NCBI GenBank assembly: GCA_963803335.1
Contig: CAWDME010000012.1
Location: 434,001-498,000, forward strand
Origin: DASSUW01 sp963803335
GTDB lineage: Bacteria; Actinomycetota; Thermoleophilia; Solirubrobacterales; Solirubrobacteraceae
Length of the DNA: 64,000 nucleotides
Direction: 5' to 3'
Of the stretch, positions 53,674 through 62,940 are shown one piece after another; the stretch's first letter is position 1, and each line of letters opens with the position of its first letter. Under the pieces are notes generated by a model that saw only the letters and a list, made by a program, of their open reading frames with translations, was not told the DNA's origin and did no database searches. Both the position numbers and the translations under genes were made by a program.

Positions 53674-55982
53674 CGGTCCTCGAGCCGGAGGAGGCCCGGC
53701 GCATCCACGCCTCCTGGCGCGCCGCCAACTATCTGGCGGTGGGGCAGATCTACCTGCTCGACAACCCGCTGCTGCGCGAGCCGCTCAAGCCCGAGCACGT
53801 CAAGCCGCGCCTGCTCGGCCACTGGGGCACCACCCCGGGGCTGAACTTCCTCTACGCCCACATGAACCGGGCGATCCGGCAGCGCGACCTCGACGCGATC
53901 TTCATCACCGGCCCCGGGCACGGCGGCCCGGCGCTGGTCGCCAGCACCTGGCTGGAGGGCAGCTACACCGAGGTCTATCCCGAAGTGACGCGCGACGAGG
54001 AGGGCATGCGCGAGCTGTTCCGCCGCTTCTCGTTCCCGGGCGGCATACCGAGCCACGTCGCGCCCGAGACGCCGGGCTCGATCCACGAGGGCGGCGAGCT
54101 CGGCTACGCGCTCACACACGCGTACGGGGCGGCGTTCGACAACCCCGAGCTGCTCGTCGTGTGCGTGGTCGGCGACGGCGAGGCCGAGACTGGGCCGCTG
54201 GCCGCGAGCTGGCACGGCAACAAGTTCCTGAACCCGGAGCGGGACGGTGCGGTGCTGCCGGTCCTGCACCTCAACGGCTACAAGATCGCCAACCCGACGA
54301 TCCTCGCGCGCATCCCGCAGGACGAGCTCACGGCGCTGCTGCGCGGCTACGGGCACGAGCCGCTCTACGTCGAGGGGCACGACCCCGAGGTGATGCATCC
54401 GCGGATGGCCGAGGTGCTCGACGAGGCGCTCGACGGCATCAGCGCCGGCCGGCGGCCGATGATCGTGCTGCGCACGCCGAAGGGCTGGACGGGGCCGAAG
54501 GAGGTCGACGGCCAGCCGACCGAGGGCACGTGGCGCTCGCACCAGGTCCCGCTCGCCCAAACGCGCGAGAACCCGGAGCATCTTGCACAGCTCGAGGCGT
54601 GGATGCGGTCCTACGAGCCCGAGGAGCTGTTCGACTCTGGCGGCGCGCCACGCGCCGACGTGCTCGCACCCGTGCCGGAGCGCAACCGCCGGATGGGGGC
54701 CAACCCGCACGCCAACGGCGGCGTCCTGCTCCAGGACCTGCGGCTGCCGGACTTCCGCGACTACGCGGTGCCGGTCGACGAGCCGGCGACGACGTCGAGC
54801 GAGGCGACGCGCGTGCTCGGCACCTTCCTGCGCGACGTCGTGAAGCGCAACCCGGAGACGTTCCGTATCTTCGGGCCCGACGAGACCGCGTCGAACCGCC
54901 TCGGCGCCGTCTTCGAGGTCACCAACCGCCAGTGGGACACGGCGATCTGGGACGGCGACGACCATCTCGCGCCCGAGGGCCGCGTCGTCGAGGTGCTCAG
55001 CGAGCACCTCTGCCAGGGCTTCCTCGAGGGCTACCTCCTGACCGGCCGCCACGGCCTCTTCAACTGCTACGAGGCGTTCATCCACATCATCGACTCGATG
55101 TTCAACCAGCACGCGAAGTGGCTGAAGGTCACGAGCGGGATCCCGTGGCGACGGCCGATCGCCTCGCTCAACTACCTGCTCACGTCACACGTCTGGCGCC
55201 AGGATCACAACGGCTTCTCGCACCAGGACCCCGGCTTCATCGACCACGTCGTCAACAAGAAGGCCGAGATCGTCCGCGTCTACCTGCCGCCGGACGCCAA
55301 CTGCCTGCTGTCGGTGGCCGACCACTGCCTGCGCAGCCGTCACTACGTCAACGTGATCGTCGCCGGCAAGCAGCCCGCGCTCGACTTCCTGTCGATGGAC
55401 GATGCGATCGCGCACTGCACGCGCGGCATCGGCATCTGGGAATGGGCGAGCAGCGACGCCGGCGGCGAGCCGGACGTCGTGCTGGGCTGCGCCGGCGACG
55501 TACCGACGGTGGAGACGCTCGCGGCCGCGGCGCTCCTGCGCCGCCTCCTGCCGGACCTGCGCGTGCGCGTGGTCAACGTCGTCGACCTGATGCGCCTGCA
55601 GCCGGAGAGCGAGCATCCGCACGGGATGAGCGACGCCGCGTTCGACGCCCTCTTCACCCCCGACCGGCCGGTGATCTTCGCCTATCACGGCTATCCGTGG
55701 CTGATCCACCGGCTCACCTACCGGCGCAACAACCACCGCAACCTGCACGTGCGCGGCTACAAGGAGGAGGGCACGACCACGACGCCGTTCGACATGGTCA
55801 TGCTCAACGACATGGATCGCTTCCACCTGGTCATGGACGTCATCGACCGGGTGCCGGGACTGGGCACCACCGCGGCCGCGCTGCGGCAGGAGATGGCGGA
55901 CGAGCGGCTGCGGCACCGCGCCTACACGCGCGTGCACGGCGACGATCCGCAGGACGTGCGCGACTGGGCGTGGCCGGGCTAG
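53670..55982 (+). CDS. xfp: Phosphoketolase
   Basis: 770-residue TPP enzyme splitting xylulose 5-phosphate (or fructose 6-phosphate) into acetyl phosphate and an aldose phosphate. Diagnostic elements: NYLAVGQIYLLDNPLLREPL, LLGHWGTTPGLNFLYAHMNR, TGPGHGGPALVASTWLEGSY, VGDGEAETGPLA, FGPDETASNRL and SHQDPGFIDHV. GTG 53670 overlaps the flavodoxin stop (GTGA). The acetyl phosphate product needs acetate kinase or Pta, neither of which is in the window. The 3' end converges with a USP gene, overlapping by 4 nt. Confidence 0.95.
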   Translation: MTVLEPEEARRIHASWRAANYLAVGQIYLLDNPLLREPLKPEHVKPRLLGHWGTTPGLNFLYAHMNRAIRQRDLDAIFITGPGHGGPALVASTWLEGSYTEVYPEVTRDEEGMRELFRRFSFPGGIPSHVAPETPGSIHEGGELGYALTHAYGAAFDNPELLVVCVVGDGEAETGPLAASWHGNKFLNPERDGAVLPVLHLNGYKIANPTILARIPQDELTALLRGYGHEPLYVEGHDPEVMHPRMAEVLDEALDGISAGRRPMIVLRTPKGWTGPKEVDGQPTEGTWRSHQVPLAQTRENPEHLAQLEAWMRSYEPEELFDSGGAPRADVLAPVPERNRRMGANPHANGGVLLQDLRLPDFRDYAVPVDEPATTSSEATRVLGTFLRDVVKRNPETFRIFGPDETASNRLGAVFEVTNRQWDTAIWDGDDHLAPEGRVVEVLSEHLCQGFLEGYLLTGRHGLFNCYEAFIHIIDSMFNQHAKWLKVTSGIPWRRPIASLNYLLTSHVWRQDHNGFSHQDPGFIDHVVNKKAEIVRVYLPPDANCLLSVADHCLRSRHYVNVIVAGKQPALDFLSMDDAIAHCTRGIGIWEWASSDAGGEPDVVLGCAGDVPTVETLAAAALLRRLLPDLRVRVVNVVDLMRLQPESEHPHGMSDAAFDALFTPDRPVIFAYHGYPWLIHRLTYRRNNHRNLHVRGYKEEGTTTTPFDMVMLNDMDRFHLVMDVIDRVPGLGTTAAALRQEMADERLRHRAYTRVHGDDPQDVRDWAWPG

Positions 55983-56881
55983 ACCGAGCGCGCCGCCTTG
56001 ACCTCGCCGCCGAGTTCGAGGCTCGTGTGGACGCCGCGCGGCAGCACGACCACGGGGCAGCCGGCGGCGCGCACGAGCGCGTGCGAGACGCCTCCGAGCA
56101 GCACGGCGCGCAGCGGACCGTAGCCACGCGAGCCGACGAGCAGCAGGTCGAGCGAGTGCGACTGCTCCGCCAGCTCGTGGCCGGGGCTCCCGGTGAGGAA
56201 CACGCCCTCGGCGGAGACGTCGTCGGCCAGGCTGGCGACGCAGCGGTCGAGCTCGGCGCGCTGACGCTGCTCGATCTCCTGGTGGACCTCCGCGTAGGCG
56301 GGGCCCACGGCCAGGCCGGGGGTTCCGACCTCGGTCGCATCGAACACGCCGATCACGCGGACGGACGCACCGAAGTGACGAGCGAGGTCGCAGGCCGCGT
56401 CGAGCGCGGACAGCGACTCCAAGGACTCGTCGTAGCCGACGCCGATGGTGCGCACGGGATCGCCCTCACGCTCGCGATAGCCCTGCGGCACGATCGCCAC
56501 CGGGCACGTGGCGCCGTGCAAGAGCCGTTCGCCCGTGCTGCCGGGCAGCACGCGGCCGACCGCTCCGCGGTGGGTCGAGCCGACCACCACGAGCGCGGCG
56601 TGGGACTTGTCCGCCAGGACGTGCAATGCATGCGCCGGCGACAGGTCGGCCACCGCCTCGGTGGGCGCGCTGCCGTCCGAAAGGCGACCGAGCACAGCCT
56701 GCGCGTCGGCCCGCAGCGCGTCGCGGAATGCGTTGTTGGACGCCCGTGACGGCGTGTCGTCATAGGGAAAGGCCGTCGCGAGTCGCAGCGTGGCGCCGGT
56801 GGCGCCGGCGAGCTGCCGCGCGAAGGCCAGCGCGTCTTCGGCACTGGGGGTGCCATCGACGCCGACGAGGATCTCAGACAT
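55979..56881 (-). CDS. Universal stress protein, two UspA domains
   Basis: 300 residues. Domain 1: SEILVGVDGTPSAEDALAFA and ALVVVGSTHRGAVGRVLPGS; domain 2: VRTIGVGYDESLESLSALDA and LLLVGSRGYGPLRAVLLGGV. Both carry the ATP-binding glycine pattern. ATG 56881 has a strong AGGAGGAAG site. It is divergent from the response regulator and shares its box. Confidence 0.9.
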   Translation of the reverse strand: MSEILVGVDGTPSAEDALAFARQLAGATGATLRLATAFPYDDTPSRASNNAFRDALRADAQAVLGRLSDGSAPTEAVADLSPAHALHVLADKSHAALVVVGSTHRGAVGRVLPGSTGERLLHGATCPVAIVPQGYREREGDPVRTIGVGYDESLESLSALDAACDLARHFGASVRVIGVFDATEVGTPGLAVGPAYAEVHQEIEQRQRAELDRCVASLADDVSAEGVFLTGSPGHELAEQSHSLDLLLVGSRGYGPLRAVLLGGVSHALVRAAGCPVVVLPRGVHTSLELGGEVKAARSV

Positions 56882-56927
56882 GTCTTCCTCCTGTGGTGTT
56901 GTCTCGAGTCAATCGCCGTCCTGCCGT

Positions 56928-56999
56928 GCCGTCATCGTCGGAACTCCGCCGCGTCGTGCGGCGAACTACTGAACATCTGGCCGCCTCGTGCGGCATGCT
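56928..56999 (+). promoter_or_regulatory. Dos-like box for the response regulator (autoregulation) and divergent USP
   Basis: Box GTGCGGCGAACTACTGAA at 56956-56973. CATGCT (56994-56999) begins 21 nt after its last base, and the regulator ATG 57006 follows 6 nt later. On the minus strand GACGGC (56933-56928) lies 22 nt from the other edge, followed by a roughly 45-nt leader to the USP. Confidence 0.68.
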
Positions 57000-57006
57000 T
57001 GCCGCA
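56989..57006 (+). other. Inverted repeat at the response-regulator start codon
   Basis: TGCGGCATGCTTGCCGCA has perfect 7-bp arms and a 4-nt loop. It covers the -10 hexamer and the first base of the ATG. It could be an RNA hairpin or an extra operator for feedback control. Confidence 0.5.
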
Positions 57007-57647
57007 TGAGCGAGGTCACGGTCGTCATCGCGGACGATCACGCGGTGGTCCGCAAGGGCCTGCGGCTACTGGTCGAGGCGGAGCCCGATCTGCGCGTCGT
57101 CGCCGAGGCGGGAACGGTCCCCGACGCGCTGCGGATGGCCAAGGCCCACCGCCCGAACGTGATCGTGCTCGACCTCAACATGCCCGGCGGGTCGAGCCTG
57201 GAGGCGATACCGACGATGCGCCAGGAGGCGCCGATGACGGCGATCGTGGTGCTCACGATGCAGAACGACCCGTCGTTCGCCCGCCAGGCGCTCCAGTCGG
57301 GCGCGCTCGGCTTCGTGCTCAAGGAGGCGGCCGACGACGAGCTGCTCGGCGCGATCCGGCTCGCCGCCGAGGGCGAGACCTACCTCAACCCGCGGCTCGG
57401 CGCGCGGCTGGCCGCCGCGCCGCCCGAGCCGGCCGGGCCGCCCGACGACCTGTCCGACCGCGAACTCGAGGTGCTCAAGCTGATCGCGCTCGGGCACACG
57501 AACTCCGAGATCGCGTCGCAGCTGTATCTCAGCGTGCGCACGGTCGAGTCCCACCGCGCGCACATCCAGCAGAAGACGCGCCGCTCTTCGCGCGCCGAGC
57601 TCGTGCGCTACGCGCTCGAACACGGCCTCGTCGACGTCGAGGATTGA
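57006..57647 (+). CDS. NarL/DosR-family response regulator
   Basis: 213 residues. Receiver: acidic pocket D10/D11, phospho-acceptor D56 in VIVLDLNMPG, T84 and K106. The LuxR-type helix-turn-helix (about 148-205) includes LSDRELEVLKLIALGHTNSE and the recognition helix in SVRTVESHRAHIQQKT. Two of the positions I recall as DNA contacts in DosR (Lys and Asn of KTVKN) are Arg and Ser here, which fits an operator different from the mycobacterial one. It is the best candidate to bind the boxes described and to be phosphorylated by the kinase at 49865. Leaderless; converges with the synthetase gene. Confidence 0.9.
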   Translation: MSEVTVVIADDHAVVRKGLRLLVEAEPDLRVVAEAGTVPDALRMAKAHRPNVIVLDLNMPGGSSLEAIPTMRQEAPMTAIVVLTMQNDPSFARQALQSGALGFVLKEAADDELLGAIRLAAEGETYLNPRLGARLAAAPPEPAGPPDDLSDRELEVLKLIALGHTNSEIASQLYLSVRTVESHRAHIQQKTRRSSRAELVRYALEHGLVDVED

Positions 57648-57650
57648 GCC

Positions 57651-60344
57651 TCAGCGGTCGAGCGACGGGTAGGGCCGTGGGCGCCGCGGCGCCTCGATCC
57701 GCACGCGCGCGTCGACGACCACGGCGCCGCTCGGCGACACGAGCACGGGGTTGCAGTCGAGCTCGGCGATCTCCGGGCGGGCGGCGACCAGCGCCGCGAC
57801 ACGGACCAGCACGTCCTGGAGCGCGTGCACGTCGGCGCGCGGAGCGCCGCGATAGCCGTCGAGCAGCGGGTACATCCGCAGCGCCCCGAGCATCTCACTC
57901 GCATCGGCGCGCGAGAGCGGCGCGAGCCGCGTCTGCACGTCGCCGAGCAGCTCGACGTTGCTCCCGCCGGCCGCGCACGCGACCACCGGGCCGAAGTCGC
58001 GATCGCCGACCGCGCCGACCAGGATCTCGACGCCCTCGGGCGCCATCGCCTGGACCACGTAGCCGACCGGCACGTGGCCGGCGGCGCGGAGCGAAGCGCC
58101 GATCTCCCGTGCCGCGCGCGTCGCGGCGGTCGGGCCATCGAGTCCGAGCCGAACGCCGCCGACGTCGGCCTTGTGCACGAGCCCCGGCGCGATCGCCTTG
58201 ATCGCCACGGGGCCGCCCAGCTCGGCGGCGCAGCGACCGACGGCGGCCGGCGTGGCCGCAATCCGCGCGTTCACCTGGGAGACGCCGTACGCGCGCAGCA
58301 GCGCGGACACGCGCTCGGGCACGAGCCAGCCGCCGCCGCCGGCCAGCGACTCGGCCACGATGCCCGCCGCCGCATCGGCGTCGATGCCCTCGAGCGTTGG
58401 CTCGTCCGCCGCCGCGTCACGCCTCCAGCGGGCGTAGCCGGCCGCGTGCGAGAGCGCCCGCACCGCCTCCTCCGGCGTCGCATAGGCCGGGACGCCTTCG
58501 GCGGCGGCCAGCTGCGCGCGTGCCGCGTCGTCCTGCGCCATCCAGACGGCGAGCAGCGGCTTGCCGGCCTCCTGCGTCTTGACGGAGGCGGCGCGCAGCG
58601 CGGCGGCGACATCGGGCGCCTGCGTCACGAGCGGCGGGATGAAGATGGCGATGATCGCGTCGACCGCGGGCTCCGCGGCGAGCGTCTCGATCGTGCGCTG
58701 GTAGGCGTCGGCGTCGGCGGAGGCGATCATGTCGACGGGGTTGGCCACCGACGCCTCGCGGGGCAGAGCGGTCTTGAGCAGGCGGCGCGCGCGGCTGGCG
58801 AGCGCATCGACGCGCAGGCCGGCGGCCGCGCAGGCGTCGGCACAGGCGATCCCGGGCCCGCCGGCGTTGGTCACGATCCCGACGCGGTCGCCCGGGGGCA
58901 GCGGCTGGCCTCCGAGCAACGCGGCCACGTCGAACAGCTCGCCGACCGTGCCGGTGCGGATCACGCCCGAGTGGCGGAACAGCGCGTCGACCGTGGCGTC
59001 GGAGGCCGCGACGAGCGCGCCGGTGTGCGAGGCGGCGGCGCGCGCGCCGGCCGCCGAGCGGCCACTCTTGACCGCGATCACGGGCTTGACCGCGGCAACG
59101 CGGCGCGCGATGCGGCCGAAGCTCTGCGGGTTGCCGAACGACTCCAGGTACAGGCCGACGACGCCGGTGCCGGCGTCGCCCTCCCAGAACTGCAGCAGGT
59201 CGTTGCCGGAGAGGTCCGCCTTGTTGCCCGTCGACACGAACGACGAGATGCCGAGGCCGCGGCGCGCCGCCTCGGCGACGGCGGCGATGCCGAACGCGCC
59301 GCTCTGCGAGGCGAACGCGACGCCCCCGGGCGGCGGTGCCTCGGGCGCGAAAGAGGCGTTGAGGCCGACGGCGGTGTTGAGCACGCCCAGGCAGTTCGGG
59401 CCGACCAGGCGCATACCGGCCGCGCGGCAGATCGCGAGCAGCTCGGCCTGGCGGGCGGTGCCGGCGCCGCCCAGCTCGGCGAAGCCGGCCGACAGGACGA
59501 CGAGCGCGCGCACGCCGGCCGCGCCGCATTCGCGCGCGACGTCGGGCACGCCGGCGGCGGGCACGGCGATCACCGCAAGCTCGACCGGCCACGGCACATC
59601 GGCGAGCGAGTGATAGGTCTCGACGCCGGGAATGCTCTCCGCGCGCGGGTGGACGACGCACAGCCGGCCGGCGAAGCACCCGCGCAGCACGTTGCCGAGC
59701 ACGGCGCCGCCGACGGAGCCGGGGCGCTGCGAGACGCCGATCAGCGCGACCGACGCGGGGCGCAGCACGTGCGCGACCGCCGCTTCGGCGGCGATGCGCT
59801 CGCGCGCCTCGAAGCGGGCGTGGCCGGCCGGCGTGAGGTCCGCGGGCATCTCCACGCTCAGCTCGCCGGGCAGCGAGCGCACCGCGACGGCGAACCCGGA
59901 GTCGCGGAACACCTTGATCATCCGGTGGTTGCCGGCGAGCACGGTGGCCGTGAGCGTCGCGATGCCGTCGCCATGGGCGAGCTCGGCGAGGTGCGCGAGC
60001 AGCACGGTCGCGATGCCGCGGCGCTGCCAGTCGTCGGCGACCTCGAAGGCGATCTCCGCGCGGTCCTCGGACTCGAGCATGTAGCCGCCGTGCGCGACGA
60101 TCCGCTCGGGATCCCCGGCGACGACGACGAGCCCGCGTCCCGCGTCACCCACGAACAGCCGGGCGGCGGCATCGAGATCGGGGCCGGCGGCGAAGAAGCG
60201 CAGCCAGCGCGACTTGTCGGAGAGCTCGCCGAGGAAGTCGCGCAGCGCGTCCTCGTCGTCGGGATGGACGAGCCGGACCCGGACGGTGCCGCCGTCGCGC
60301 AGCGCGACGTCGACACTCGGCGCAATCTCAGGCGCGACTGCCAA
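57651..60344 (-). CDS. GNAT domain-acyl/acetyl-CoA synthetase (ADP-forming) fusion
   Basis: 897 residues. N-terminal GNAT domain (about 15-170; IAFEVADDWQRRGIATVLLA binds acetyl-CoA), then CoA-binding (about 195-320; ALIGVSQRPGSVGGAVLGNV), a succinyl-CoA-synthetase-like flavodoxin domain with ASHTGALVAASDATVDALFR (phospho-His), and a C-terminal ATP-grasp domain (AIKAIAPGLVHKADVGGVRL). It may make ATP and acetate from acetyl-CoA, or act as a Pat-type protein acetyltransferase in which the synthetase part is regulatory; the intact His favours catalysis. It is last in the operon with two flavoproteins. Confidence 0.88.
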   Translation of the reverse strand: MAVAPEIAPSVDVALRDGGTVRVRLVHPDDEDALRDFLGELSDKSRWLRFFAAGPDLDAAARLFVGDAGRGLVVVAGDPERIVAHGGYMLESEDRAEIAFEVADDWQRRGIATVLLAHLAELAHGDGIATLTATVLAGNHRMIKVFRDSGFAVAVRSLPGELSVEMPADLTPAGHARFEARERIAAEAAVAHVLRPASVALIGVSQRPGSVGGAVLGNVLRGCFAGRLCVVHPRAESIPGVETYHSLADVPWPVELAVIAVPAAGVPDVARECGAAGVRALVVLSAGFAELGGAGTARQAELLAICRAAGMRLVGPNCLGVLNTAVGLNASFAPEAPPPGGVAFASQSGAFGIAAVAEAARRGLGISSFVSTGNKADLSGNDLLQFWEGDAGTGVVGLYLESFGNPQSFGRIARRVAAVKPVIAVKSGRSAAGARAAASHTGALVAASDATVDALFRHSGVIRTGTVGELFDVAALLGGQPLPPGDRVGIVTNAGGPGIACADACAAAGLRVDALASRARRLLKTALPREASVANPVDMIASADADAYQRTIETLAAEPAVDAIIAIFIPPLVTQAPDVAAALRAASVKTQEAGKPLLAVWMAQDDAARAQLAAAEGVPAYATPEEAVRALSHAAGYARWRRDAAADEPTLEGIDADAAAGIVAESLAGGGGWLVPERVSALLRAYGVSQVNARIAATPAAVGRCAAELGGPVAIKAIAPGLVHKADVGGVRLGLDGPTAATRAAREIGASLRAAGHVPVGYVVQAMAPEGVEILVGAVGDRDFGPVVACAAGGSNVELLGDVQTRLAPLSRADASEMLGALRMYPLLDGYRGAPRADVHALQDVLVRVAALVAARPEIAELDCNPVLVSPSGAVVVDARVRIEAPRRPRPYPSLDR

Positions 60345-61464
60345 GGCGACCTACCTCCTCGCGGCCGGCGAGCACGGGCGCCAGGTAGCGGGTGGCGATC
60401 TTCGCCGGCGGCCACCACAGGGCCTCGAGCGACGCCTGGGTCGCGGCCGGCGTGCCGCCCGCCGGGGCGCGCAGCCAGCGGTCGCGGCCGCCGGTGAGCA
60501 GCATGCCGCGCAGCAGGGGCCGGAACGGCTCGGGATCGAGGTCGACACCGTGGCGGGCGGCGATCGCCTCGGCGGCGGCCACCGCCTGCTGGGCGGCGAG
60601 GCCGCCCTGCTTGATCGGAGCGTCGGTGGCATCGCCCGCCGCGAAGACGTCGTCTGCGCCCGTCACGTGCCCGTGCGCGTCGACCGGGATGAAGCCGCCT
60701 TCGTCGGCGGGCAGCCCGACGAAGCGTGGGCCGATGGGCACCGGCATCGCCACCACGCGGTCGACCGTCAGCCGCCGGTCGCCCGCGATGACCACGCCGT
60801 GGTCGACCTCGGGGGTGACCGAGCCGATGAACGCGATCCGCTCCTGGGCGAGCAGCTCGCCGACCATCGTGCTCGACTCGGGCCCGAACAGCTCCAGCGG
60901 GCGCGCCTCGGGCGTCACGAGCGTGAGCTCGACGTCGTCGGCGCCGGCCGCCCACACATCGCGCGCGGTCATCAGCGCGAGCTCGTACAGCGGCAGGCTC
61001 CAGGCGGCGCTGGTCGGCAGCACGAACGCGACGCGCCGCACGTAGCCGTCCTCGAGATCTGCGAGCAGGCCGGAGAGCGCCTCGGCGGCACCGTCGAACC
61101 CGAACGTGATCGCGTGCGGGAAGGCGGGCCGCATCGAAGCGCCGACGGCGACCAGCAACGAGTCGTACGCGATCGCGCTGCCGTCGTCGAGCAGCGCGAG
61201 CCGCTGCGCGATGTCAACTTCGGTCACGCTGGCGCGGACGAGGTCGGCGTCGAAGTCGCGCGCGAGTTCGGCCAGCGAGTGCCGCGCGGCGTGGCCGAGG
61301 CAGAACGGCTGGGCGACCGACAGCGGCCGGTAGACGAAGTGCGGTTGGGGCGCGACGAGGGTCACGCGGACGTGGTCGGGGGCCAGGTCGTGCAGCGCGA
61401 TCATGGCCTCGAGAGCGGCGACGCCGCCGCCCGCGATCACGACATGGGCACGGGGATCGGTCAT
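60328..61464 (-). CDS. NDH-2/SQR-like FAD-dependent oxidoreductase (paralog 3)
   Basis: 378 residues. FAD fold HVVIAGGGVAALEAMIALHD, AYDSLLVAVGASMRPAF and FAAGDATDAPIKQGGLAAQQ. The C-terminus ALWWPPAKIATRYLAPVLAG is shared with paralog 4. There is no cysteine pair. ATG 61464 overlaps the upstream paralog by 4 nt, and the downstream synthetase overlaps by 17 nt. It closely resembles the partial gene at the right edge of the window. Confidence 0.8.
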   Translation of the reverse strand: MTDPRAHVVIAGGGVAALEAMIALHDLAPDHVRVTLVAPQPHFVYRPLSVAQPFCLGHAARHSLAELARDFDADLVRASVTEVDIAQRLALLDDGSAIAYDSLLVAVGASMRPAFPHAITFGFDGAAEALSGLLADLEDGYVRRVAFVLPTSAAWSLPLYELALMTARDVWAAGADDVELTLVTPEARPLELFGPESSTMVGELLAQERIAFIGSVTPEVDHGVVIAGDRRLTVDRVVAMPVPIGPRFVGLPADEGGFIPVDAHGHVTGADDVFAAGDATDAPIKQGGLAAQQAVAAAEAIAARHGVDLDPEPFRPLLRGMLLTGGRDRWLRAPAGGTPAATQASLEALWWPPAKIATRYLAPVLAGREEVGRLGSRA

Positions 61465-62834
61465 GCCTTCAGCTCCTGTTCCCAGCGGGCGCGCCGCTCG
61501 GCGTAGGCCGCCGGCAGCACCCCGCCGCTCAGCGTGGCGGCGGCATCGAGCGCGTGGAGCGCTTGCGTGAGGTCACCCGCGGCCGCGTCTTCGTCGGCGA
61601 TGAGCAGTGCCAGCTCCAGCGCGGCGTCGTGCTCGGTGACGACGGCCTGCGGGCCGGCGACGCGATCCTCCAGCGGTGCGTCCCCGAGGGACGCCGGCCG
61701 GGCGGTCGCGAGGTACGGTGCGAGGTAGCGGCCGGCGACCTTGGCCGGCGGCCACCACAGGGCGCGGCCGGACATGTCGCCGCGCAGTGCGCCGCGGCCC
61801 GTGGTCACGGAGCGGCGGCGGCCGGCGGCGTCGAGCTCGGCGCGCAGGTACAGGGGAGCGCCGCCCGTGAGCAGCAGGCCGCGCAGGACCGGCGCGAAGC
61901 TTTCCGCGGTGATCGCGGCGCCGAGCTCCTGGGCGATCGTGGCCGCGGCCGCATCGGCCTGCTGGGCGGCGAGGCCGCCCTGCTTGACCGGGAAGGTCGT
62001 GGCGTCGCCGGCGGCGTAGACGCGCTCGGTGCCGGCGACGCAGCCGTGCGCATCGGTGCGGATGAACCCGTCGGAGTCGGCGGGAAGGCCGGGCACCGCG
62101 GGGCCGACGAGGCCGGGGAGGCTGATGACCGTGTCGGCCGCGACCGCCGTGCCCGAGCGCAGCCACAGCATGCTCTCGGCGGCGTGGTCCGGACGCGCAC
62201 GGGTGCGCAATCCGATCCCGCGGTCCTGGAGCATCGCGCGCATCGCGGCGGCGGCCGTGTCGCCGAACATCCACAGCGGCTCGCGCTCGGGCGTCACCAG
62301 CCGCACGACGGCATCGCTGACGCCGCGCATCGCGAGCGCGGAGGCGGTCATGATCGCGAGCTCGTAGGCGGGCAGCGTCCACGTCGTGCCGGTCGGGACA
62401 GCGATCGCGATCCGCGTCCCGTGGCCGCGGGCGGCCTCGTCGAGCACCCACTCGACGACTGGCGCGTCACCCGGGCCGCGGAACGTGAGGGCTCCGGGGA
62501 TGGCCTCGACAGGCCGCGCGCCGACGGCGACGAGCAGGTAGTCATACGGGCGCACGGCGCCGCCCGCGAGGCGGACGGTGCGTGTCCCGGCGTCGACGGC
62601 GGCGAGCTCGCCCTGCACGAGGTCGACGGAGTAGCGGCGCGCGAGCGCCTCGAGGTCGATCTGTGCCGGCGCACCGAAGCCGAACGGCGTGGCGACTGAC
62701 GCAGGCTTGTCGACGAGAGTGTGGGCCGGCGCGATCAGCTCGAGGTCGAAGCCGCGGCCGGCGAGATGGCGGAGCGCGAGCGCGGCCTCGACGGCAGCGA
62801 CGCCCGACCCGGCGATCACGACGCGGTTTCTCAT
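61461..62834 (-). CDS. NDH-2/SQR-like FAD-dependent oxidoreductase with C-terminal extension (paralog 4)
   Basis: 457 residues. FAD fold NRVVIAGSGVAAVEAALALR, PYDYLLVAVGARPVEAIPGA and YAAGDATTFPVKQGGLAAQQ. After the shared ALWWPPAKVAGRYLAPYLAT end it has an extra helical extension of about 70 residues (ALELALLIADEDAAAGDLTQ) that resembles a tetratricopeptide-like hairpin. A leaderless start at 62834 is supported by the promoter. First gene of the flavoprotein-synthetase operon. Confidence 0.8.
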   Translation of the reverse strand: MRNRVVIAGSGVAAVEAALALRHLAGRGFDLELIAPAHTLVDKPASVATPFGFGAPAQIDLEALARRYSVDLVQGELAAVDAGTRTVRLAGGAVRPYDYLLVAVGARPVEAIPGALTFRGPGDAPVVEWVLDEAARGHGTRIAIAVPTGTTWTLPAYELAIMTASALAMRGVSDAVVRLVTPEREPLWMFGDTAAAAMRAMLQDRGIGLRTRARPDHAAESMLWLRSGTAVAADTVISLPGLVGPAVPGLPADSDGFIRTDAHGCVAGTERVYAAGDATTFPVKQGGLAAQQADAAAATIAQELGAAITAESFAPVLRGLLLTGGAPLYLRAELDAAGRRRSVTTGRGALRGDMSGRALWWPPAKVAGRYLAPYLATARPASLGDAPLEDRVAGPQAVVTEHDAALELALLIADEDAAAGDLTQALHALDAAATLSGGVLPAAYAERRARWEQELKA

Positions 62835-62840
62835 GTGAGG

Positions 62841-62885
62841 AGCGTCCTCGCGCGGCGCCGTCACGACATCCGCAACGGCCCGTCG
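62841..62885 (-). promoter_or_regulatory. Dos-like box and leaderless promoter of the paralog 4 operon
   Basis: Minus strand: CGACGGGCCGTTGCGGAT (62885-62868), then GACGCT (62846-62841) beginning 22 nt after it and 6 nt before ATG 62834. A strong box lies about 22 bp upstream at 62890-62907. Confidence 0.65.
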
Positions 62886-62889
62886 ATGA

Positions 62890-62934
62890 CCGCGGGGAAC
62901 TACGGAGGTCGCTCACGCGGGTCCCTCCGATGCT
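62890..62934 (+). promoter_or_regulatory. Strong Dos-like box and leaderless promoter of the DoxX-like operon
   Basis: Box CCGCGGGGAACTACGGAG at 62890-62907. GATGCT (62929-62934) begins 22 nt after its last base, and ATG 62941 follows 6 nt later. Confidence 0.72.
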
Positions 62935-62940
62935 GAACCC

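Noticed and set aside
57825..60497. Plus-strand open frame of about 890 codons opposite the synthetase
   Set aside because: Antisense shadow: no motifs, whereas the minus strand encodes contiguous GNAT, CoA-binding and ATP-grasp domains.
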